NCBI RefSeq assembly: GCF_004364345.1 | Contig: NZ_SOCA01000001.1 | Span: forward strand, 744,001 to 808,000 | DNA: 64,000 nt | Reading direction: 5' to 3' | Origin: Prosthecobacter fusiformis | Lineage (GTDB): Bacteria > Verrucomicrobiota > Verrucomicrobiia > Verrucomicrobiales > Verrucomicrobiaceae | In this document: piece after piece, positions 57,954 through 64,000 of the stretch | Layout: every line of letters begins with the position of its first letter | How positions within the stretch are numbered: position 1 is the stretch's first letter | Notes under the pieces: generated by a model | Database searches by the model: none | The model's input: the letters and a program-made list of their open reading frames with translations, nothing else | What the model was told of the DNA's origin: nothing | Position numbers and translations under genes: made by a program

Positions 57954-60029
57954 TCATTTCACCAGCCGGACGTTCTTAAATCCTGCCTTGTCACCAAAGA
58001 CCAGGAAGTTCAGGACCTTCTTCTCCATGCCAAGCAATTCGTGTGTTCCGCTGAGGATCGTCTCATTCACCTGAACCGTTGTCTGGTTGCCTTTGAAGGT
58101 GATCCGCACCGGATACCAGACGCCTGTCTCCAGTTCCACGGCCTTGCGTGCCAGCGGCAGGATCTGATCACGGGGTTCTCCCGGAGCAGGATTCTTTGTT
58201 AGGCCCACCTGTGTGGCGCTGATTTCGACACGGAAAGATTGTTTGCCTTCACCGGCCTCAATCCTCAATGAATGACGCCCGCCCTGAAACTGGATTTGGT
58301 ACTCGAGCACCCCATCTGTCACGCCGACTGGCACGCGCAGGTTTGCTCCGGTACCCTTGGCCCCCTTTTGCACGCCCCAGACGGCCCCGTCTTCCGCCTT
58401 CCATGCCCCCTTGCTAGCGGTCCAGGGTTTCTCAGGCAGGCTAACCAATGATTCTTCAAGGATTACACTGCCTTCCGCCTTGGTCAGTTCAGCCACCTTG
58501 GGCATCATTTTTTCAATGAAGGGCGGCATCTCACGGCTGTAGCCGCCGTTGCGATAACGAACGAGCAGGGTGCTGAGTTCCTTCACCACTTCAGGATTCT
58601 CCGCGCTGACATCCTTTGTCTCCGCTGGATCATCTTTGAGGTTAATTAACCTCGGCGCAAACTCGTCCGATTTCTTCCTCTTAATCCCCTCAGCAGGCAC
58701 GCCCTCGATCCATTTCCACGATCCTTTGCGGACAGCGTAAACACCGTCTGAGCTGTGGATGATCATGTCGCTACGGGCAGCCGGAGCCTCTTTACCCAGC
58801 AATGCGGGCAAGATGTTGTAGCTGTCTTCGGCCGCTTCACCTGCCGCAGGCAATTTCTCACCCACGATGGCCGCTGTGGTCGCCAGAATATCCGCCAGGC
58901 TCACCATCTCATCACATACCGTTCCGGCCGGGATCTTCCCAGGCCAGCGGGCGATGAAGGGCACCTTGAATCCACCTTCCCACACGGTGTGTTTGCCACC
59001 GCGCAGATCGCCATTCACCTTCAGTCCGGCCTTGTAGGCCACCGTCTGCGGCATCTCACGCTCTGGATGGAAAACACCGCCATTGTCGGCGGTAAAAATG
59101 ATCAGGGTATTGTCTGCTATGCCCTTTTCATCCAAGGCCGCCAGGATACCTCCGACACTGCGGTCCAGCTCATGAATCCAGTCTCCGTATGGCCCTGCTT
59201 TGCTCGTTCCAGCGATGTCTTTATCTGGTGTCACTGGGTTGTGAACGGCCACCGGCGTATAGTATAAAAAGAATGGTGTGTCCTTTTTCTGAGCCTTGAT
59301 CCACTCCGCCGATTTCTCTGTCAAATACGGCATCACACGCTCATTCACCCGGTGGGGTGCATCCAGATCCAGAGGCTCATTCTTGTGGCTCTCCGTATCC
59401 TCGATGGTGTAGGTGGCTTTGAAATTTGGGTTGTCACGATCAGGGCCGCTGATCTTCATGTGCGCCGGGATTTTGCCATTGCGCAGACCATAGACAAAAC
59501 GGTTCTCCACATACACGCCGGTCAGGTCTCCATGGTTGGCGGGCACGCCGAAATGGTAGTCAAATCCGATGTCCAGCGGCCCCGGGGAAAGCTCTGCCGC
59601 ATAGTCCGTCCTCCAGGCCGGGGACTCATCCGCCTTGCCATAGCCCAAGTGCCATTTGCCGATCGCCGCCGTGCTATAACCCTGCTTTTTGAGCAGTGAT
59701 GCCATGTTCAGCCGTGTCGTTTCAATGTGCAGGGGCGAGAACATGCCCAGCACCCCGTGCTTCTCCGATGTCCGCCAGCAATACCGTCCCGTGATCACCG
59801 AATACCGCGTGGGCGAGCAAACCGAGGAGGTGGTATTCGCATCCGTAAACCTCCGCCCTTCCTTAGCCAACCGGTCCAAGTTCGGCGTCTGGATCAGCTT
59901 CCCATCCGCTCCGTAACAGCCCACACTGCCATAACCATAATCATCTGAGAGAATGACAATGATGTTAGGCCGGTCCGCTGCAAACGCAGTGAGACCAGCA
60001 AGACATAGAATGGCGAGCAAGGTTTTCAT
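57954..60029 (-). CDS. Secreted sulfatase with C-terminal DUF1080-like domain
   Basis: I chose the ATG at 60029 (MKTLLAILCL), which starts a signal peptide ending T-A-F-A-A near residue 18; an in-frame start 81 bases upstream is not needed. The product is 691 residues. The sulfatase domain (about 19-500) has P-N-I-I-V-I-L-S-D-D-Y-G-Y and the catalytic C-S-P-T-R at 71-75; G-K-W-H-L-G-Y and T-A-D-N-G-G are later active-site blocks. About 150 further residues form a beta-sandwich of the 3-keto-disaccharide hydrolase/DUF1080 type (W-K-A-E-D-G-A-V-W-G-V, then F-G-D-K-A-G-F-K-N-V-R). It lacks the lysine tail of the other two sulfatases. The substrate is unknown. Confidence 0.9.
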   Translation of the reverse strand: MKTLLAILCLAGLTAFAADRPNIIVILSDDYGYGSVGCYGADGKLIQTPNLDRLAKEGRRFTDANTTSSVCSPTRYSVITGRYCWRTSEKHGVLGMFSPLHIETTRLNMASLLKKQGYSTAAIGKWHLGYGKADESPAWRTDYAAELSPGPLDIGFDYHFGVPANHGDLTGVYVENRFVYGLRNGKIPAHMKISGPDRDNPNFKATYTIEDTESHKNEPLDLDAPHRVNERVMPYLTEKSAEWIKAQKKDTPFFLYYTPVAVHNPVTPDKDIAGTSKAGPYGDWIHELDRSVGGILAALDEKGIADNTLIIFTADNGGVFHPEREMPQTVAYKAGLKVNGDLRGGKHTVWEGGFKVPFIARWPGKIPAGTVCDEMVSLADILATTAAIVGEKLPAAGEAAEDSYNILPALLGKEAPAARSDMIIHSSDGVYAVRKGSWKWIEGVPAEGIKRKKSDEFAPRLINLKDDPAETKDVSAENPEVVKELSTLLVRYRNGGYSREMPPFIEKMMPKVAELTKAEGSVILEESLVSLPEKPWTASKGAWKAEDGAVWGVQKGAKGTGANLRVPVGVTDGVLEYQIQFQGGRHSLRIEAGEGKQSFRVEISATQVGLTKNPAPGEPRDQILPLARKAVELETGVWYPVRITFKGNQTTVQVNETILSGTHELLGMEKKVLNFLVFGDKAGFKNVRLVK

Positions 60030-60110
60030 GAGCCCCTGGAAACGCCAAGTGTCGGATTTCATAGCGCGAAATTTTCGTCCGTCGTGACTGTCATCCCGCC
60101 GCCGGGTCAT

Positions 60111-60222
60111 GGGGAGAAATCAAAAAACATCCCCATGTGGGATCTGGAGAGGCAAGACCTTCATTTTCAATGGTTTAGAATGGGGATGAAAATCCCCATG
60201 TCCTCCCCATCGATCCCCATCC
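60111..60222 (+). repeat. Intergenic hairpin repeat, copy A
   Basis: It begins GGGGAGAAATCAAAAAACAT and has CCCCATGTGGGA as an imperfect first hairpin, then a spacer with TTCATTTTCAA. A perfect 8-base hairpin follows: ATGGGGAT (60180-60187), GAAA, ATCCCCAT (60192-60199). CCCCAT units come after. The loop is of GNRA form. It is about 290 bases from copy B in the same orientation. Confidence 0.75.
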
Positions 60223-60399
60223 CGTCCCCCTGGGCACATCGAGAGAGTATACCAGGGGATACGAATGGAGTTGGAGGCGATGGACATTGGAAGACCACCG
60301 CGCGGCCCCAGGAGGGCGAATCGGCAGGAAATCAGGTGAGCCATGACGTGGCATTCTTTAAGGAACCAGGAGCTCGCGGACCGTGCCTGAAGGCCCCCT

Positions 60400-60508
60400 G
60401 GGGAGAAATGAAAAACATCCCCATTTGGGGATTTGAATCGCAAGGCTTTCATTTTCAATTGGTTAGGATGGGGATGTAAATCCCCACGATTTCCCCATCA
60501 TCCCCATC
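60400..60508 (+). repeat. Intergenic hairpin repeat, copy B
   Basis: It begins GGGGAGAAATGAAAAACATC. The first hairpin, ATCCCC-ATTT-GGGGAT (60417-60432), is perfect. The second is TGGGGAT (60469-60475), GTAA, ATCCCCA (60480-60486), again with a GNRA-type loop. CCCCATCAT units follow. Of the 716-base spacer 60030-60745, copies A and B fill about a third; the rest shows no gene I can support. Confidence 0.75.
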
Positions 60509-60745
60509 ATCCTCATGGGGATGCGCGGGGGAAGGTGGCAAACGTGGCAGGGAGAAGAAGGAATGGCTGGCGGCGAGGTTTAGAAATAACATCACTGTAC
60601 ATTATTTACGGATGACGTGCAAGCGGACTCCGTCCCGGACCCGATGAGATACCTCCTCTCACGTCATGCCGCCATCGCCCAAACCCATCTCTTCGCACCA
60701 GAGGAAAACAAACTTCATGGCAACTTTGTAATCCTTATACTGTCG

Positions 60746-63700
60746 TTACCATGCTTCCAGCAGATCATTTGCCTCTCTTGCAAGGGTAACATAGCCTTTG
60801 GAAATCGCCTCCCGTTTTACTAGGTTAACGATCTCTTTCGCCTTCTCTGCCTCCCCCTTCGCCGCGAGCACCTTGGCCGAAATCATTTTCGCTTCCCACT
60901 CTCCCTCTGAATCCGCAAGGTCTGCATACATTTTTAGACAGTCATTAGTCTGTTCCTGGCATTCCGTCATATTGCCTTTGGCAAGATGCCATTTGGCCAA
61001 ACCTTGAAGAGCGTTGGCTTCACCAAGAACTTCCTTGATTTCACGATAAATCGATAGCGCGGCGTCGAAGGTGGATCTCGCCTCATCTAACTTCTTTGTT
61101 TGCAACAGCAGGTCCCCCAGCGACTTTAGCGTATTGGCTTCGCCAAGAACTTCCTTGATGTCGCGATAGATCACCATCGCCTTATCGTAGGAAGCGCGTG
61201 CCTCCTTGAACTTACCTGTGCGCAGTAGCAACTCTCCCAGCGACTTGAGAGTGTTGGCTTCGCCCAGCCGGTCCTTGATCTCTCGAAATATGCCTAGCGC
61301 GTCATCGTAGCTATAACGGGCCTCTTCCAGCTTCCCGGTGATTACTTGCAGGTCACCCAGCGATATTAGCGTGTTCGCTTCTCCAAGGCGTTCCTTGACT
61401 TCACGGAAAATCGCCAATGACTCTTCGTAACAATTCAGTGCTTCTTCCAGTTTCTCGGTACGAACAAGCAGTTCACCTAGTGACTGGAGTGAGTAAGCTT
61501 CTCCAACTCGTGCCTTGACTTCACGATATATCCCCATCGCCCTATCGTATCTGGACTGTGCCTCTTCCAGCTTACCCGTCCGCACCAGCAGGTCACCCAG
61601 CGACTTGAGAGTGTTGGCTTCTCCAAGGCGTTCCTTGACCTCACGAAAAATCGCAAGCGCCTCGTTGTAGCTAGACTGTGCTTGCTCCAGTTTGCCGGTC
61701 CGCACAAGAAGGTCTCCCAGTGACCGGAGCGTGCTGGCTTCGCCGTGGCGTTGCTTGACCGCACGAAAAATCGCCAATGCTTCATCGTAGCTAGACCGTG
61801 CTTCCTCCAGTCTCCCGGTGCGAACCAGAAGTTCACCCAGTGACCGGAGCGTATTACCTTCTCCATTGCGTGACTTGACCTTACGGTAGATCTCAAGCGC
61901 CTCATCATAGTTAGTGCGCGCCTCCTCCAACTTATCGGCGAGAACCAGCAACTCACCATGGAAAAATAGGGTGTTTGCAAGACTGGTGGTGGGAGATCCC
62001 TCTCGAGCCGACGCCTCAGCACATCTCAATATCTCCTCTCCTTCCAGGGGCCTACCTAACAATTTCAAAATTTGGGCTTTCTTTACCCAGGCATCCACCA
62101 AGCCTAATTTGTCATGAGATTGCTCAAAGTTTAGCCAGCTATCAACCACAATAAGCGCCTCTTGATACGCATCGGCCATGGTAAGAATCTGGGTCGTGGC
62201 GTTGTAATATTCTGGACGATCTGAAAACCTTTTTACTCCAGCCATCAATAGATCGACAGAGTCTTGACGTAATCCTTGAAGTCTCAACTCCTCTGCCAGA
62301 TTCGTCCAATATGAGGCCCAACCCGTGACTGATGCCGTAATGTTAACCAGCGCCTTCCAATCCAATCCGCGTTGGTGCCTGTTAGGTGCGAGAGCCTGAA
62401 TCCATAACGCGCGCGCCGCTCCCAATACTCCGGCAAGTCCAGGCCAATCGGATTTTTGAACTGAGAAAAGATGTTGTCGTTCCTTCCGAAAAGTTTCCAG
62501 CAGCGCGCTTCGCTCGGATTTCGTCATTCTTGGTAAGCTCAATAGTACACCCCTGAGAATGGTTCCTTCCGAGTTGAAAGCCGGTGTATTCGCCAAATAA
62601 TTCAGAGCGTGACGCAACCATCCAGGGTAGGGTTTGTCTGGCTCAGTTTGAGAAGTGAGCGAGGACAAAATGGCTTTAGCAACCTTCGGCTCCAGCCCTG
62701 CATCCCAGGATAGAGCTTTGGTAAGTGGATGCTCCAACGGAAGCCCGTCCTCCTTCTGTTTACCTGCCTCATCCTGACCGGATAGCTTGAAGCGGAGCGG
62801 CTCGATTTTGCCCCCCAAACGGTCTGCAAGATGGCGGTATTTTTTTGCAGGCTCCGAGTCCTCATGCCTGAGGAGTATGGGATCCTCAAGGAGCGCAAGC
62901 TGTGCATTATACGGAATCTGTATCGGCGTTGGAACCAGGCCAATCTCGCCGAACATTTCTCGCTCCTCAACATCCACATGCCTGCCCAAGGTATCGGCAA
63001 TGGCCCGTGAACGCTTCTCCGTCAATTCAAGTTCTCCCAGAGGCACAGGGCTGACAACAATGGTGATACGCCTCAACCAATCCGCAGTTTCCACTGAACG
63101 CTGAATCTCCAGCAGAGTGGATTCCAATCCCCAGAGATTTTGTTGATTGAGTCCTGTAACCAGGACAATGCGGTCAGAGGACTGGGTGAGAAGCAAATCT
63201 GCAATCCCGGTAATCCCAGTGCGGGCGTCAATAAAAATGGCATCTGGCCGTTCTGCTTCAGGCAAGGTGACAAACTGGGAACGAATCTGCTCGATCACCG
63301 GGTTTTTTCCCCCGTCCTTATGGGTGCGGCGAATCACCTCTGTAAGAGGAGCATCCATCGCATGTACGCGATCAGAATAATGGGTTGTCCCCGAGCAGTC
63401 GTCCTTGAGCAGAGCCGCAGGAACGAGCTTCAAAAAACCTGCCCCCTCCTTAAGCTTGGAGGCAATCACAGGAGAATAAGCGCACGCGGCCAAATTGATG
63501 GGTGGCGGAGGCGGCTCTCCCCGACGAACGGCTTCGTCCAGCAAGACGAGCCATTCGAAGAAATCCAGAACCCCAGGACGAGCAGGGTTAGTCTCATCCT
63601 CTTCTGCCTTCATGCATTCCATGAGGCTGAGGCCTGGGGCGTGAAGATCAAAGTCAATGAGCAGCACATTTTTTCCCCGCTGGGCAAACTCACAGGCGGT

Positions 63701-63763
63701 ATTGAGAAGCGCCTGGGTACGGCCCACCCCGCCCTTGAAGCTGAAAAATGTGATGATCTCCAT
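60746..63763 (-). CDS. KGGVGR-motif P-loop NTPase fused to a TPR array
   Basis: The product is 1005 residues. Residues 1-300 are a ParA/MinD-like NTPase: S-F-K-G-G-V-G-R-T-Q at 8-17, in which the usual P-loop lysine is replaced by Arg15 while the signature Lys10 is kept; then V-L-L-I-D-F-D-L-H-A-P-G-L and A-I-F-I-D-A-R-T-G-I-T. Residues about 300-590 are a helical linker. Residues about 594-953 are nine TPR units of 40 residues (G-E-A-N-T-L-x-S-L-G-D/E-L-L). The C-terminus is helical. NTPases with this motif are known from bacterial NTP-dependent conflict and signalling systems. It begins 19 bases after the stop of another gene on the same strand, so they form an operon. Confidence 0.88.
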   Translation of the reverse strand: MEIITFFSFKGGVGRTQALLNTACEFAQRGKNVLLIDFDLHAPGLSLMECMKAEEDETNPARPGVLDFFEWLVLLDEAVRRGEPPPPPINLAACAYSPVIASKLKEGAGFLKLVPAALLKDDCSGTTHYSDRVHAMDAPLTEVIRRTHKDGGKNPVIEQIRSQFVTLPEAERPDAIFIDARTGITGIADLLLTQSSDRIVLVTGLNQQNLWGLESTLLEIQRSVETADWLRRITIVVSPVPLGELELTEKRSRAIADTLGRHVDVEEREMFGEIGLVPTPIQIPYNAQLALLEDPILLRHEDSEPAKKYRHLADRLGGKIEPLRFKLSGQDEAGKQKEDGLPLEHPLTKALSWDAGLEPKVAKAILSSLTSQTEPDKPYPGWLRHALNYLANTPAFNSEGTILRGVLLSLPRMTKSERSALLETFRKERQHLFSVQKSDWPGLAGVLGAARALWIQALAPNRHQRGLDWKALVNITASVTGWASYWTNLAEELRLQGLRQDSVDLLMAGVKRFSDRPEYYNATTQILTMADAYQEALIVVDSWLNFEQSHDKLGLVDAWVKKAQILKLLGRPLEGEEILRCAEASAREGSPTTSLANTLFFHGELLVLADKLEEARTNYDEALEIYRKVKSRNGEGNTLRSLGELLVRTGRLEEARSSYDEALAIFRAVKQRHGEASTLRSLGDLLVRTGKLEQAQSSYNEALAIFREVKERLGEANTLKSLGDLLVRTGKLEEAQSRYDRAMGIYREVKARVGEAYSLQSLGELLVRTEKLEEALNCYEESLAIFREVKERLGEANTLISLGDLQVITGKLEEARYSYDDALGIFREIKDRLGEANTLKSLGELLLRTGKFKEARASYDKAMVIYRDIKEVLGEANTLKSLGDLLLQTKKLDEARSTFDAALSIYREIKEVLGEANALQGLAKWHLAKGNMTECQEQTNDCLKMYADLADSEGEWEAKMISAKVLAAKGEAEKAKEIVNLVKREAISKGYVTLAREANDLLEAW
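60905..61864 (-). repeat. Eight 120-base tandem repeats inside the TPR region
   Basis: Units begin at 61864, 61744, 61624, 61504, 61384, 61264, 61144 and 61024 and run leftward. Each encodes 40 residues starting G-E-A/G-x-x-L. Adjacent units share long identical stretches, so the array looks recently expanded; the first and last units are the most diverged. Confidence 0.85.
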
Positions 63764-63782
63764 GGGGCAGAATTTATTCCTA

Positions 63783-64000
63783 CTACGCTGCTGCCTTTAG
63801 GCAGTCGAGCAAGTCGGTCGTAACGGATCCGGTTGGGGATTTGTACTTTAAAGGGATCTCTTCATGGGCTTTTTTTGCGGTTTGTGGGAGCCTCTCAGGA
63901 GATTTACAACCAAGAATTGCTTTTCGCTTGGCTTCATTCCTGAACAAGGCGCTCATGCATTCGACAAAATGGTCCCAGGGCAGGCCGCGCTCTTCATGTC
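63783..64000 (-). CDS. 3' end of the gene upstream of the KGGVGR NTPase (cut by window edge)
   Basis: The last 72 codons of a leftward gene are present; the rest lies beyond the window. Its end reads R-G-L-P-W-D-H-F-V-E-C-M-S-A-L-F, then E-R-L-P-Q-T-A-K-K-A-H-E-E-I-P, and finally T-T-D-L-L-D-C-L-K-A-A-A before a TAG at 63783-63785. The other two frames on this strand stop at once near the edge. The NTPase gene starts 19 bases later, so the two are co-transcribed. I cannot assign the family. It could be an effector or sensor partner of the NTPase. Confidence 0.6.
   Translation of the reverse strand, partial: HEERGLPWDHFVECMSALFRNEAKRKAILGCKSPERLPQTAKKAHEEIPLKYKSPTGSVTTDLLDCLKAAA

Noticed and set aside
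60120..60458. A minus-strand open frame through the hairpin repeats
   Set aside because: The translation only reflects the repeat sequence (H-P-H-S, P-N-G-D-V-F); related peptides arise from each repeat copy. No ribosome-binding site or domain is seen.

Overview
The window looks like a chromosomal segment of a Verrucomicrobiota bacterium, probably near Verrucomicrobium or Prosthecobacter. This is inference from gene content, not from a marker gene. The signs are three secreted sulfatases, a DUF1501 plus DUF1549/DUF1553 operon, a sigma/anti-sigma pair with a very large secreted beta-rich protein, many signal-peptide and Tat proteins, split NHEJ genes, moderately high GC and weak Shine-Dalgarno sites. 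No phage, insertion sequence, CRISPR array or rRNA is visible. There is one tRNA (Gly, CCC).

Layout. 1-9.1 kb: the first codons of a secreted protein, a secreted propeller-like protein, and an anti-sigma/sigma pair divergent from a 1467-residue delta-60/Ig-like secreted protein. 9.3-16.3 kb: sulfatase, TatD nuclease, L,D-transpeptidase lipoprotein, small secreted protein, M20 peptidase and two transglutaminase-like proteins. 16.3-20.3 kb: purL and purQ, with a UPF0175/DUF3368 toxin-antitoxin pair between them. 20.3-22 kb: a hairpin-rich region with a candidate structured RNA, then an AhpC/AhpD peroxidase pair. 22.4-25.6 kb: a DUF2071 protein, unknowns and rarA. 25.6-28 kb: a polyamine-type ABC ATPase and permease separated by repeats and a 46-codon antitoxin-like gene. 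28-34.2 kb: esterase, DUF1501, DUF1549/1553, a small membrane protein and a second sulfatase. 34.3-39.5 kb: a VanW-glycosyltransferase fusion and a transglutaminase/DUF2126 protein. 39.7-43 kb: arsenic resistance (DUF6428, arsR, acr3, arsC) with visible ArsR-type palindromes. 43-48.9 kb: PepSY-like protein, PafA-like phosphatase, dps, cbpA/cbpM, eda and an outer-membrane barrel. 49-52.7 kb: NHEJ operon (Ku, ligase-phosphoesterase, separate polymerase) and a tiny membrane protein. 52.7-60 kb: Gfo/Idh/MocA oxidoreductase, small secreted proteins, royal-jelly-like protein, tRNA-Gly, thrC and a third sulfatase. 60-64 kb: two copies of a hairpin repeat, then a large KGGVGR-type P-loop NTPase with about nine TPR repeats, 19 bases downstream of a gene running off the window.

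How genes work together. The sulfatases, esterase, DUF1501/1549/1553 proteins and oxidoreductase suggest breakdown of sulfated or acetylated polysaccharide. The sigma/anti-sigma pair probably senses envelope state. The ars genes form a small regulon with operators in two promoters. AhpC/AhpD and Dps are oxidative-stress functions; Ku and the two LigD parts repair double-strand breaks.

Most interesting candidates for undescribed biology: the KGGVGR NTPase-TPR operon at the right edge; a three-copy intergenic repeat whose second hairpin carries a GNRA-type loop in two copies; a multi-hairpin RNA with a terminator ahead of ahpC; the VanW-Cys cluster-glycosyltransferase fusion; and the toxin-antitoxin pair inside the purL-purQ operon.
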